Assembly: GCA_041399085.1 (NCBI GenBank) | Contig: JAWKTM010000036.1 | Span: 1 to 64,000 of the forward strand | Length of the DNA: 64,000 nt | From: JAWKTM01 sp041399085 | GTDB taxonomy: Bacteria; Planctomycetota; Planctomycetia; Pirellulales; Pirellulaceae | Direction: 5' to 3' | Part shown: in pieces, positions 28,501-38,440 of the stretch | Layout of the letters: each line of letters starts with the position of its first letter | Numbering within the stretch: the stretch's first letter is position 1 | The notes under the pieces: generated by a model | The model's database searches: none | What the model was told of the DNA's origin: nothing | Seen by the model: only the letters and a program-made list of their open reading frames with translations | Made by a program: the position numbers and the translations under genes

Positions 28501-30145
28501 TTACGCGGTAACGATCGGCGACTTGCCGACGCTGTCGGTCAACGATGTTTCGGTGACGGAATTGGATCGAGGCCAATCGTCCACGGTAACATTCACCGTG
28601 TCGCTGGCGGTTCCTTATTCCAACACCGTGACGGTCGATTATTCGACCAGCGACGGGACCGCCCGTTCTGCGACGGCGGACTACACGCCCGTGTCGGGAC
28701 AGTTGACGTTTGCGCCCGGCGTGACTTCGCAAACCGTGACGGTTACCGTGCCGGGCGATATCAGTGACGAGGCCGACGAGACGTTTTTCCTGAACTTGTC
28801 GAACGCGGTGAACGCGTCGATCGCGGATGCCCAAGGCACGGCCACGATCGTGGACAACGACACGGCCACGGTGGCTTATACGATCGTGCTGCGCGATCCG
28901 TCGGTCGCTGGCCAACCGGAATTCCCGCGCGGCACGGACGGCCTGTATCGCTTAGCGCCCGGCTCGCAGTTCATCGCCGAAGTTTACGCCGACGATTTGC
29001 GAGCCGTGGGCGCCAATGGCGGCGTGTTTCAAGGCTTCGCGGACTTGGGCTACGATCCCGATTTGTTCGATTGGGTCGCGGGGACGCTAACCTACGGCAG
29101 CCAATTTACCGCGAATCAAGGCGGCTCGATCGACGAACCGAACCAGTTGGTGGACGGCGCGGGTGGCTCGATTCCGGCGTTTCCGCCGCCAGCGCCGGTC
29201 GGGGCCGATCCGGCTCAGTTGCTGTTCCGCGTTACGGGACAAGTTCACGCGGGAGCGACGATCGGTGATACGGCCGACTTATTCCTGGCCGCCGAAGACG
29301 CGCCGGGCCGACAAACGTTGGTGTTCGGGGTGAACAACGAAGTGCCGGCCAGCTACGAGACGGAAGCGATCGTGATCGGATCCGTTCGGCCGTGGCAAAA
29401 TCCGGGCGATCCCTGCGACGTGAACAACGACGGCCGCATCGACTCGTTGGATGAGATCATCATCATCAACGCCTTGAACAACGGCGGGTCGCGCGTGCTG
29501 GCGAATCCGCCGGTCGCACCGGATTTGCCGAATCCGACGCCCGGCATTCCTGGGACGGCGCGTTATCTCGACATCGACGGCGACGGAAACCTCACGCAGC
29601 AAGACGCGCTGGCAATTGCTCTGTGTCCGAAAACGCCTTTGATGTTGGCCGAGCCGATTGGGGCGGGCGATGGCGGCGGCGATGCGATCGAAGCGGACTC
29701 GTTGTCCGCGATCGTGTCGACGGCAATCGAAGCTTGGGAAGCGGCTGGGATCAGCGAAGCTCAATCGGCGGCGCTGCGCTCGGTTGAATTCCAAGTGACG
29801 AATTTGGAAGACAATCTGCTCGGGTTGGCTCAAGGCTGGATCATCCTGCTGGATCAGGACGCGGCGGGCGCCGGTTGGTTTGTTGACTTGACGCCACGCG
29901 AAAACGACGAATTCGCGGTGAACTCTGGTGGCGGTTTGGAAGCCAAAGAGAATTCCGCCGCGGCCGGGCGAGTCGACCTGTTGTCGGTCGTGACGCACGA
30001 ACTTGGCCACATCCTCGGATACGACGACCTGCCGGCTTTGGATGGCGGCGACAGTTTGGACGTAATGATCGAATCGATCAGTCGCGGGCAACGACGTTTG
30101 CCGAACTTGGCGGCGGTCGACGAGGTATTTGGCGGTGATTTTTGA
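22556..30145 (+). CDS. giant secreted GEVEDY-repeat protein with Calx-beta, dockerin-like and metzincin-like C-terminus
   Basis: 2529 residues, frame intact. The N-terminus is Arg-rich, followed by LFETCEPRLPFAS, a variant of the planctomycete 'LExRxLLA' surface-protein motif. Ten repeats of about 190 residues follow (to about residue 1985); each opens with DFGDAPDSYG-like sequence, has an acidic DDEDGV loop and a WIDFNADGDF segment, and ends with GEVEDY. A domain resembling a jelly-roll interrupts repeat 5 (about 750-965). A Calx-beta domain follows (about 1990-2105), then a beta-rich cohesin-like stretch, a dockerin-like pair of loops (DVNNDGRIDSLDE and DIDGDGNLTQQDA), and a C-terminal region with HELGHILGYDD (His about 2481), an HExxHxxGxxD zinc-protease-type motif. 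It is probably cell-surface or secreted. Adhesive function is inference; protease activity is unproven. Confidence 0.9.
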   Translation: MSRRPRRARSSFRSLANRSFRRQRRDARRMLFETCEPRLPFASDFGDAPDVYGTLLASNGPHHLITPGVFLGANVDAELDGQPSADATGDNTNGGTTSPPGDEQGVDFDQPLQPGGVTSLEVSANVSGYLSAWIDFNADGDFADAGEKIAGPGALGFPIAVHAIGAGPNRISFLVPPDAVVGNTFARFRFTTDSGDLTPTGVLLGGVEPDGEVEDYQITIEPPVDFGDAPDSYGSKLASDGARHTIVSGLFLGTYVDPEPDAPPRPDLTDPTNTIDEDDEDEEWDQFGTNDDDGVFGVNCTVTAGEVCELAVEASAAGQLDAWFDFNGDGDFTDAGEKIVDNQSLVAGLNPVAFVIPAIANPGISYARFRFSSAGNLGPTGPAADGEVEDYAALISPGVDYGDAPAPYPTARHDIVPGFYLGSRIDAEATSQIVDVNALGDDHLGGPDDEDGIDVPRTLAPSSTQMVDVTASAAGYLNAWIDFNADGDWADAGEQIFTDQVLNPGVNSLSFSVPAVAEAKTFGRFRFSQSTGLDVSTAAATGEVEDYEFAIASAEFQDFGDAPDSYGTLEASHGPAHIGSSPPLPRLGPGIILEDDGQPSSDASADEFDDGLYFDAGVTQPLDNTVPLYVGVNTLYFSSVASAPPIDAVLSGWIDFDHNGRFDPHEQIAVDLPVVGGSIQPLPFMIPSSAVMGDTFARFRISTETGLGPIGLAADGEVEDYLVTLAAGPEDFGDAPNSYDTLLVDDGPRHSIPRQQSVITFNSTNNGGFEDPSLAGWNVNGNAGHVEVLEASNFLPAIAPTEGSRFVLMSTGPDAIDPTTVGDLDGNGDNDFDESTLSTMFTLTAGQVPAVLNFDWNLLTSAIGQNDDFFRVLLDGVPILEHSVRDALPNNSTAGDTLATDHLQRVVSSTGPTNGSMFEFGQTGFRLFQHLIATPGSHTLTFQIADQGDGLNDTGLLLDNVHVAAQPVVPVGLRLGPTIDADPNGQPRADSLGDDLDLNGDDEDGVEFIGDIIPGNPFGDVAVEAIIPTGGTAFLDAWVDYNRDGDFDDLGEQVVVSAPLAAGINHPAFDDVPATASIGLTHARFRISSTGGLTPRGPAMDGEVEDYLVLIGDRSELLDFGDAPYDLATATVSDDYETLLAQNGPRHAFDPNNVLFLGAGLDLDHELDGQPNSTATGDDANNVDDENGVAFPLTALVPGEVVELTVIANADGLLDGWIDYDADGDFEPGERITGVAGDPLVPGENTLTITIPGGATVGSTYARFRFSSVGGLAPTGFVDNGEVEDYRVAISDLDFGDAPDNAALASDFATLLASDGARHVMTSGPVLGEEVDAELDGQPNGSATGDDTLDASDDEDGVTFLAPLIPGDTINIEVEVSRAAGLLDAWIDLNGDGDWADFGEKVIAAQAVTVGTNALTFNVPFGAKIGASTMRFRVSTAGTPLSTGLAADGEVEDYRVTIHAADFGDAPDSFETRLPPVGDGARHALVANPTVFLGATVDADIDGQADNFALGDDQDLDGDDEDGVTLPAVLLTGSVATITVDYSHATADAVLNAWIDFDGSGSFDMGEEIAIDEPLVAGTVHTLQVAIPPDAVVGDSFARFRVSTEEGLSAIGPAFDGEVEDYLIPIENGLDFGDAPEPDYSTLLNAVTGGGPRHLITGIYLGSSIDAEADGQPHARALGDDLNSSDDEDGIRFLTPLEPGMMATIEVTATIPAGSPTVYLNGWFDFRADGDWDDPGEHPVALSDATIVNGTQTIDFAVPAWVTPGLETFARFRLSTSDFANDFLGPDGILPTLPDPTVPDGEVEDYPIMLGDVLDFGDLPDEAGPLGTPLYPTLLVNNGARHSILSGVFLGQRLDAEADGQPDALATGDDTNGMDDEDGVIFSQMIPGGQATMTVTASADGYVSAWVDFNNDGDLDDANEWIAAAQPVVVGVNTLTFNVPPNAIPATTSDPLTYARVRYELSDDILDPDGAADPGDGGEVEDYAVTIGDLPTLSVNDVSVTELDRGQSSTVTFTVSLAVPYSNTVTVDYSTSDGTARSATADYTPVSGQLTFAPGVTSQTVTVTVPGDISDEADETFFLNLSNAVNASIADAQGTATIVDNDTATVAYTIVLRDPSVAGQPEFPRGTDGLYRLAPGSQFIAEVYADDLRAVGANGGVFQGFADLGYDPDLFDWVAGTLTYGSQFTANQGGSIDEPNQLVDGAGGSIPAFPPPAPVGADPAQLLFRVTGQVHAGATIGDTADLFLAAEDAPGRQTLVFGVNNEVPASYETEAIVIGSVRPWQNPGDPCDVNNDGRIDSLDEIIIINALNNGGSRVLANPPVAPDLPNPTPGIPGTARYLDIDGDGNLTQQDALAIALCPKTPLMLAEPIGAGDGGGDAIEADSLSAIVSTAIEAWEAAGISEAQSAALRSVEFQVTNLEDNLLGLAQGWIILLDQDAAGAGWFVDLTPRENDEFAVNSGGGLEAKENSAAAGRVDLLSVVTHELGHILGYDDLPALDGGDSLDVMIESISRGQRRLPNLAAVDEVFGGDF

Positions 30146-30385
30146 GCCGCGCTTGTAGCGGTTGCCTAAAGCGTGTTTAGCATGGGAAGTGCGGACTCAC
30201 ACGAGTCGGCCGGTTGCCGCCCTCGCGGCAACGCCCATTTCTACAGGCCCAGGGAACCGTTTCGCCGCGAGTTTCATCAGAGCAATGGCGGTTCGGCTGG
30301 GGGACTTGGCGTCCTCCAGCGGAACCACATCAGCCGCATTCCCCACAGCCAACTCAACACTCTCCACGCCGAAAGACCCCGCGGT

Positions 30386-33300
30386 ATGGTTGACCATTCA
30401 TTGTCGCGCCGCCGTGCGCGTCGCGCTTCTTCCACGCGCCAAGCCGATCGCAAGAACCGTCGATTCGGTAGACGGGAATCGACTCGTCGCGCGATGCGAC
30501 TCGAATTGCTGGAAAGTCGGCAACTGTTGGCGAACGACCTGCAAATCGACTTGCAGTTGTTCGACACAATGAACCAGCCGATCAGCGGACCGGTCGCGCC
30601 AGGCACGGAAATCGTGCTCGAAGCAACGATTCGCGACATACGAGCGAACGCGGTGGGCGTGGCGTCGGCCTATCTCGATTTGACGTTTCCGGGGCAGACG
30701 TCGTTGGTCGCCGGCAGCGTGACGCACGGCGCGGATTACAACTTTGATCCCAGCAACGGCGTGCTCAACGGCTCGACGCTGGAAGACATCGGCGCGGCCG
30801 ACACCGATTTGACTCCGCCCTCCGCGGCTCAAGCGGCCGACGACTATCTGCTGTTCTCGATTCACTTCACCGCCGACACGGTTGGCACCGGCAACTTTTC
30901 GGTGGCTGTCGGAAACAACGCCCTGCTGCTGACGCGGATGTTTCCCGAAACCGGATTCATCACCGTGGCGCCGGATATGGTCGTGGTGAACGGAGCGACT
31001 TTGGAGGTCGCGGCGGCCAACAGCGTTCCGGTGGCAAACGATCAAACGATCAATACGAACGAGGACACGGCGGCCGGAGTGACGTTGACCGGAACCGACG
31101 CCGACAGCGATCCGTTGTCGTTTACCGTGATCGCCCAACCGGCGAACGGCACGCTCAGCGGGCACCGCGCTGAATCTGACTTACACGCCCGACGCCAACT
31201 TCAACGGCTCGGACAGCTTTCACGTTCATCGCCAATGACGGCACGCTCGACTCGAACACGGCCACGATCGGCCTCAGCATCACGGCAGCAGTGAGCGACG
31301 CACCGTGGCAGTGGCCAATCGCTCAACACGAACGAGGACGTCGGCAACGGCTGTTACGCTCCGGTGCGACGGACACGGAGAACGATTCGCTGTCGTTCAC
31401 CATCGTCGCTCGAAAATGCGGCGAACGGCACACTCAGCGGCACCGCGCCCGAATCTGACTTATACGCCTGATGCCAACTTCAACGGCTCGGACAGCTTTA
31501 CGTTTATCGCCAACGATGGCAGGCCGACTCGAACACGGCCACAATCAGCCTCGGCATCGCAGCGGTGAACGACGCGCCCGGTGGCGAGCGGCCAATCGCT
31601 CAACACGAGCGAAGACGTGGCCGCGGCTGTTACGCTCGGTGCGACGGACGCGGAAAACGATTCGCTTATCGTTCACCATCGTCGCTCAGTAAACAGAACG
31701 GCACGCTCAGCAGCACAGCGATCTCACGTTTACGCCGAACGCGAATTTCAACGGCACACGCGGACAGCTTCACGTTTATCGCCAATGACGGCGTAGCTCG
31801 AACACGGCCACGATCAGCCTCAGCATCGCGGCGGCGAACGGTACCGGTCGCGAACGCCGCCAGAATCTCGGCGTGGTCGAGGACGCGACCCGCCAACGTG
31901 GCCGCTCACCGGCAGCGACGTGGAGGTGGTCGGTCGACCTTCACCGTGCTGACTCAGCCAGCCAACGGAACGCTGACCAGCACGGCTCCCAACCTCACCT
32001 ACACGCCTAACGCGAATCACACGGGTCCCGATTCGTTCACGTTCCGGTTAACGACGGCATGCTCGACTCGAACGTGGCTGATCGGTCGCAGCGTCACGGC
32101 CGACAATCAACCGCCATTGGCCAGCGACGCGACGGCAAAGCCACGGCCGAGGACACGGCGGTTGGAATCACGCTTTCGGCGACCGACCAAGATTCGGACG
32201 CACTCCCGTTCACCGTGTCGGCACCAACCAGTGAATGGCACGCTCAGCGGCCTGGCGAATCTGACTTACACGCCCGACGCCAACTTCAGCGGCACGGACA
32301 GTTTCACGTTCGTGGCCAACGATTCGATGGCCAATTCGAACGGCGCCACGATTTCGATCGTGGTCGGCGCCCGTGAATGACTTGCCGGTCGCCACGAACA
32401 GAACGTGGCGGCGACCGAGAACGTGGCGGTGATGGTCACACTGGCCGCGACCGACGTCGAGAACGATGCGGCTGACGTTCACGGTCCTGACGCAACCCAG
32501 CAACGGCGCGCTAGCGGCACGGCAGCGAATCGACATACGCCGAACGCGGACTTCAATGGCGGCAGCAGCTTCACGTTCGTCGCGAACGATGGCAGCGGCA
32601 GCGATTCAGGTCTGCCACCGTGAGCTTCGCGGTTTCCGCCGTGAATGATGCGCTTGCAATGACTCGCAGACGACGAATACCGATGAAGACACGCCCGTGG
32701 CGGTTGTGTTGTCGGGCAGTGATGTCGAGAACGATCCACTGACGTTTAGCGTGACCGGGCAACCGACCAACGGAACGCTCAGCGGCACGTCGCCGAATCT
32801 CACGTATACGCCGGATGCGAATTTTAGCGGCGTCGACAGTTTCACCTACGTGGCCAACGATGGCACGGTCGATTCGGCCACGGCCACGATTACCGTTTCC
32901 GTCGCCGCCGTGAACGATCCGCCGACGGCGAACGATCAATCGATCTCAACGAACGAAGATACGGCGGTGGCCGTGTCTCTGAGCGGTTCGGATGTCGAGA
33001 ACGATCCGCTGACGTTCACCGTGATCGACTCGCCGACTAGCGGCACGCTCAGCGTTCCGCTCCGAATCTGACTTACACACCTGACGCGAATTTCAACGGC
33101 ACGGACAGCTTCACGTTCGTGGCCAACGATGGCTCGGCCGATTCAGCAACCGGAACAATCACGATCAACGTGACCGCGGTCAACGATGCGCCCGTCGCCG
33201 ATTCGCAGGCGTTGCCAGCCGCTCAAGGGATTAGTCGCACGGTGACGCTGACGGCCGACGACGTGGACAACGACCCGCTGGCGTTCACCGTGTTGACTCA

Positions 33301-36300
33301 GCCCGCGAACGGCACGCTGACCGGTACCGCGCCGAACCTTGTCTACACGCCAAACGCTGGCTTCACCGGCGCGGACAGCATTACGTTTCTCGTCAACGAC
33401 GGAACGGTGGATTCCAACACGGCCACGATCAGCTTCGACGTTCGCTCGACCAACGATCCGCCAGTGGCTAACACAGACGGTCTCCGCGACGGAAGATGTG
33501 ACCGTATTTCTCGCCTTGTCCGGCAACGATCCAGACAGCGATCCGCTGACGTTCGAGATCGTAACTCCGCCCGCGAACGGCACGGTCAGCGGTCCTTTGA
33601 ACAGCAGCGGCGCGATCGTTCCTACACAGCAAGCCACCAAATTTTAACGGCGTCGATACGCGTTTACTTTCGGAGTCGGCGATGGCATGGCGAACTCGGC
33701 CGAAGCGACGGTGACAGATTAGCGTCGCGGCAGTGAACGACGCTCCGGCCAGCGTAGCTCGCAGACGGTCACCACGAACGAAGACAACGCCGTTGCCGTG
33801 ACGCTCAGCGACGGACCCCGCGGAGAACGACGCGACTTTTACCGTGACGACTCGCCAACCAGCGGAACACTCAGCGGCGTTGCACCAGACCTGACGTACA
33901 CGCCCGACGCGAATTTTAACGGCGTCGACACTTTACGTTCATCGCGAACGACGGCACGGCGGACTCGTCCCGGCGTGATCACAATCACCGTCGAGGCCGT
34001 TAACGACGCCCGGTCGCGCGTCGGACGATTCGGTCAACACGGACGAAGACACCGCCGCAACGGTTGCCTTGACCGCGACCGATGTCGACAACGATCCGCT
34101 AACTTTCGCGATCGCGTCGCAGCCAACCAACGGCACGCTTTCGGGCACCGGCCCCAGCTTCGTTTTATACGCCCAATGCAGTTTCAACGGCGTCGACAGC
34201 TTCCTTACGGTGAACGATGGCACTGTCGATTCGAACACGGCCACGGTCTCGATCACGGTGGCGGCGGTAAACGACGCACCGGTTGCCGCCGATGCCGACG
34301 TTTCCGTGGATGAAGACGCGACGCTGGCAGTTTCGTTGTCGGCCACGGATGTGGAGAAGCGACCCGCTGACTTTCACCGTGTTGACTCAACCGACTAACG
34401 GCACGCTGACCGGCGACTTGCGCCGAATCTGACTTACGCCGGTCTTGATTTCAACGGCACGGACAGCTTTACGTTCGTCGCCAGCGACGAAACTCCAGTT
34501 CGTTCCACAGCGACCGTTTCCATCACGGTGAATCCGTCAACGACTTGCCGGTCGCCCCGACGACTCGCGGAATACGGATGAAGATACTTCCGCCACGATC
34601 TCGCTGACCGTAACGGACGCGGACAATGATCCGCCAACGTTTGAGATGTTCGCAACCCGCAAACTGGCGCGTGTCCGGCAGCGGGCCGACGTTCGTCTAC
34701 CGCCCTCCGCCAATTCCGCTTGGGCAGGACAGAGCTTCGCAGGTGCGAACAGTGGGACCGGCAGTTCAATACGGCCGTTTCGATTACCGTCGCGGCGGTC
34801 GACGATCCGCCCGTGGCCGACAGTGGCGTTCAGAATCTGAACGAAGACACCCCGTTAAACTTCACGCTCACCGGCAGCGATCCCGAAAACGCTTCATCAC
34901 GTTCACCGTCGTCACTCAGCCCACGAACGGACCACTCACTGGTACCGCCCGAATCTCGTACGCCCAACGCCAATTTCAACGGCACGGATTCTCTGACGTT
35001 CCGAGTGAACGATGGCGGTTGGGATTCGGCAGCTGCGACGATCACGTTTTCCGTCGCCGCGGTGAACGACCCGCCGGTGGCGAGTGCACTGACCACGTCA
35101 CTACGGCCGAAGACACCACTTCGCTTCGATCACGCTTACCGGAACCGATCCAGGCGTAACACGCTGACTTCGCCGTGTTGACGCAACCAGCCAACGGAAC
35201 GCTGACCGGCAGCAGCGCGCGAACCTGACTTACACGCCGAACGCGAACCAACGGCTCGGATTCGTTTACCTATCGCGTGAACGACGGTGCGATAACTCGG
35301 CCGCAGCCACGGTGTCGATCACCGTGACTGGCGAGAACGACGTGCCTAGCGTCGTGAACAAAGTCCGTGACGGTGGTCGAGGACACCGCCACGGCGTTCA
35401 CGTTGGAAGGCACGGATCCCGAAGCCAGTGCAGCTCACGTTCACAATCGTTACGCAACCCAGCAGCGGCGCAGTTTTCCGGCATGACGCCCAAATCTGAC
35501 TTACACGCCCGCAGCCAACTTCAACGGCACAACCACGTTGACTTATCGAGGCCAACGACGGCCAGCTCAATTCGCCGCTCGGCACGATCACCTTCAGCGT
35601 GACGGCTAAACCAGACGACCCGCCGGTCGCCAATGCCGTAACTCGCACGACCAACGAAGACACTCCGGTTTCAAATCACGCTCTCGGAACCGATGTCGAA
35701 ATTCAACGCTGACTCACGTGTTGACTCAATGCGGCCAACGGCACTCTGAGTGGCACGGCGCCCAAATCTGACCTACACGCCCACGACCAACTTTAACAGC
35801 ACGGATACGTTTACCTACCGAGTCAGCGATGGCTCGGCAAGCTCAACACGGCCGCGATAAGCGCACTCACGATTACGGCCGTAAACGACGCACCCAGCTT
35901 TACGCTCGCCGGAAATCCACCGGCTTCAGATCCGGGCGGCTGGATTGCAGTATTGGCGAACTTTGCCATGAACATTTCGCGGCAGGGCCGCGAACGAATC
36001 AGGCCAGACGCTTGACGTTCAACGTCACTCAGCTTAGCAACAGCGGCATCACGTTCACCACGCCGCCAACGATCAACGCCACGGCGGGCGCTGACTTACG
36101 CCGTCGCGGCTAACTCATCAGGCACGGCTCGATTCGGCGTCACGCTCAGCGACAACGGCAGCGGCACTTCGCCCAACCTGAATACAAGTGCCCGGCAAAC
36201 GTTCGAGATCACGGTCGGCCTCTCGACACTTTCCGGCTCCGTTTTCATCGACTCGGACAACGATGGCGTGCGCGACACAGGCGAATCCGGTTTTGCCGAA

Positions 36301-37258
36301 TGTCACGATACGCTGCAAGGCACTTCGACCCAACGCCACGACGATCCAACGAACCACGACGACCGCCAACGACGGAACATATCAATTCGCCGATCTACCG
36401 CCCGGAACTTACAGCGTGACCGAAACGCACCCGACGATGTTCTTGGATGGCGTCGAACGCGTGGGGACGGCTGGCGGAACGGCAGGCGGCGATCAAATTA
36501 CCGGCATCGTGCTAAGCGGTAACACGAACGCCAGAATTACAACTTCACCGAACGCGGGCTGACGGCCTCAGCCATCAGGCTCGAAATGTTCTTGTGTTCG
36601 ACACCATCCGGCGATGTTGGTGCATCAATTGTTGCCGACTCCAGCCGGAAGCAGCAACCCGCTGCGGGCAGCTACGTCAGCCGGCCGCAAACGCTCGAGG
36701 CGCACATCGAACGCGCCCGGTCACCGCCATGGCGATGAGCCGTTGGTGCGGGCAGCAATTCAGCAATTTCGCGGACGCCGGCGCTCGGCAGGAGCAATAG
36801 CCCAAGCTCTCATCGGCGCAGGAATGCTCATCGCGGATTTGCCAGGCGATCGAATCGGCGAGGCCAGCGGCAATGCGATCACACTCGATACGGGTAAAGC
36901 CGGACAACGGCTGGTTCATTGATGCGACGCCAACCGTAGGACGAGGTTTCTCGAGCGCGGCCGGCCGATTGCGAGCAACCGCGGGCGGCGTGCGTCTGGC
37001 CGCATGGACGCGTTGACCGCGATCGCTCACGAAGTTCAGTCATCTGCTCGGCTTCGAGCATTCGGCGGGCGACGAAGATTCCCTGATGTTCCGTCGTTTG
37101 CAACTGGGGCAGCGAAAGCGATCCTCCCGGAATCATGAAGCGACCTATTCGCGGGCGACAACCTGGGACTGGTAGCCGCGACTTACTTATCGAGCAACGC
37201 ATGCGGCCCGGCCGAGTGATTGGACAGGCAATCCAGTATTGTGCTCGTGGCGTTCTAG
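30386..37258 (+). pseudogene. giant cadherin-like repeat protein, paralogous ends, frame repeatedly broken
   Basis: From ATG at 30386 an Arg-rich N-terminus leads to RLELLESRQLLA, then a beta-rich domain and a chain of cadherin-like repeats (31020-35880). The first break comes near 31165, and dozens of one-base indels follow. Reading across frames shows an SdrD-B-like domain (about 36230-36540, GSVFIDSDNDGVRDTGESG). The C-terminus (36600-37258) parallels that of the preceding giant protein and includes HEVSHLLGFEH at about 37028, after removing one extra base. That is a canonical metzincin HExxHxxGxxH. The density of indels, confined to this repetitive gene while its 7.6-kb neighbour is intact, points to assembly or sequencing error. 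The exact stop is uncertain; the TAG at 37256 is my best estimate. Confidence 0.75.
31020..35880 (+). repeat. about 18 tandem cadherin-like repeats of roughly 270 bp
   Basis: I count about 18 occurrences of a YTPDANFNG-like core at regular spacing (for example 31190, 31465, 31733, 32002, 32266, 32535, 32808, 33074, 33345, continuing to about 35775). The period is about 270 bp, or 90 residues. Each unit runs NEDT..VTL.G.D.DND, then QPANGTLSG, then TYTPDANFNG, then DSFTFVANDG. This is the bacterial cadherin/Ig-like repeat found in surface adhesins. Confidence 0.85.
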
Positions 37259-37469
37259 TGCCGGACAACGAGTCGGCAAAGCGGGCAAATTAAGGGGGTA
37301 GCGGGTTTCGCGGAAAATTCTTCGCAGAATCGTTGCGAGCGGTGTTGACGCTGTTTAAGATGGGCACACCGCGCGGCAGATTGCAGCGCGATTTGGTCGT
37401 TGACCAAGCAACTTGCGAAGTCATCGAAGCTCGCGATTTCTCGATTTTCGCCGTCCAGGACCACGCCAA

Positions 37470-37646
37470 ATGAATCGCCTTCGGGAATTTTGGGAAGACG
37501 AAAACGGCGGTCTGATCGCCGCTGAATACTTGCTGCTCGGAACGCTACTCACCATCGGTTTGCTGGTGGGGATCCATGCGGTTCAGGAAGCGATGTTGAC
37601 CAAGCTGGGCGACTTAGCCGACTTGGTCAGCGACGACACGACATAG
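37470..37646 (+). CDS. Flp-type pilin-like protein 1 (type A)
   Basis: 58 residues. A short leader ends in DENGG, followed by LIAAEYLLLGTLLTIGLLVG. Cleavage after the glycine puts Glu at +5, as in type IVb Flp pilins, followed by a single hydrophobic helix. ATG at 37470 is preceded by an AGGA site. It is the first gene of the Tad locus and is processed in theory by the prepilin peptidase encoded at 38771. Its helix sequence is closest to pilin 4 of this cluster. Confidence 0.82.
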   Translation: MNRLREFWEDENGGLIAAEYLLLGTLLTIGLLVGIHAVQEAMLTKLGDLADLVSDDTT

Positions 37647-37679
37647 ATTGCATTTCGCGTGCCCCAGAAAGCGAAGTCG

Positions 37680-38030
37680 ATGTTGAAGCAATTATGGCAA
37701 GACGAGTCGGGCGGAGTGAACAGCGCCGAATTGGTGCTGATTATCACGATGCTGACCATCGGGATATTGGTCGGCATGAAGTCGTTTCGGGATGCAGCGG
37801 TTACCGAGTTTGCGGACTTGGCGCAAGCCGTTGCGAATCTGAATCAATCGTATTCTTACTCGTCCTTGACGATCACGCTGGCCGACGGCACCTTGGTGAC
37901 CGCCCCGTCCTATTTTGTGGACACCGAAGACTTCTGCGACACGGCCGAAAGCGACGACAACGCGACGCTCGGATCCAAATGTGTCAACGTGTGCGCCACG
38001 GCTGGCGCGGAAGGAGCGGGGGTACCATGA
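37680..38030 (+). CDS. Flp-type pilin-like protein 2 (type B)
   Basis: 116 residues from ATG at 37680; a GTG at 37659 would add seven. The leader ends DESGG, followed by VNSAELVLIITMLTIGILVG with Glu at +5. After the helix comes KSFRDAAVTEFADLAQAV and LNQSYS, shared almost exactly with pilin 3. A long hydrophilic C-terminal domain has four cysteines (DFCDTAE and KCVNVCATAG) that may form disulfides. It is larger than a typical Flp pilin, so it may be a minor pilin. Its stop overlaps the next start. Confidence 0.78.
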   Translation: MLKQLWQDESGGVNSAELVLIITMLTIGILVGMKSFRDAAVTEFADLAQAVANLNQSYSYSSLTITLADGTLVTAPSYFVDTEDFCDTAESDDNATLGSKCVNVCATAGAEGAGVP

Positions 38031-38440
38031 TGCAACCGGCCACTACCACCGCCTACGAAGTTCGAGATGCTTCAATTTATCGCGTACACCGATCAATCGC
38101 CGCCCGGTTATGGCACGATCAAACGGGCAGCGTGATTTCCTGCGAAGTGATCCTGCTGACAACCGTGTTGGTGATCGGCATCATCGTCGGGGCCAAGTCG
38201 TTTCGCGACGCGGCCGTGACCGAGTGGGCTGACTACGCTCAAGCGATCGGGCAACTGGATCAGAGCTACGTGATTACGGGCGGCACGACGGGCGACGGTA
38301 CGTTGTTCATCGACATGATGGACTTCTGCGACGACACGAGCACCGACAACGACAGCCCCACGCTCAGCTCGAATGACCAATTCGCCAACGATCCAACAAG
38401 CTTTATACGTTATGGCGTCGCGGCGGAGGCGGAACAATGA
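38027..38440 (+). CDS. Flp-type pilin-like protein 3 (type B)
   Basis: 137 residues. ATG at 38027 overlaps the previous stop (ATGA) and has GGAG upstream; the next ATG codon is in frame. The leader is long (about 35 residues) and basic. The core is DQTGSVISCEVILLTTVLVI followed by KSFRDAAVTEWADYAQAIGQLDQSY. Relative to Glu+5 the residue before the cleavage point is Ser rather than Gly; taking Gly as -1 would move Glu to +6. The C-terminal domain contains DFCDDTSTDND, like pilin 2. Probably a minor pilin paralogous to pilin 2. Confidence 0.75.
   Translation: MMQPATTTAYEVRDASIYRVHRSIAARLWHDQTGSVISCEVILLTTVLVIGIIVGAKSFRDAAVTEWADYAQAIGQLDQSYVITGGTTGDGTLFIDMMDFCDDTSTDNDSPTLSSNDQFANDPTSFIRYGVAAEAEQ

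Noticed and set aside
31165..36500. Programmed frameshifting in the cadherin-repeat gene
   Set aside because: Breaks are numerous, of both signs, irregularly placed, and lack slippery sites with downstream structures; sequence error explains them better.
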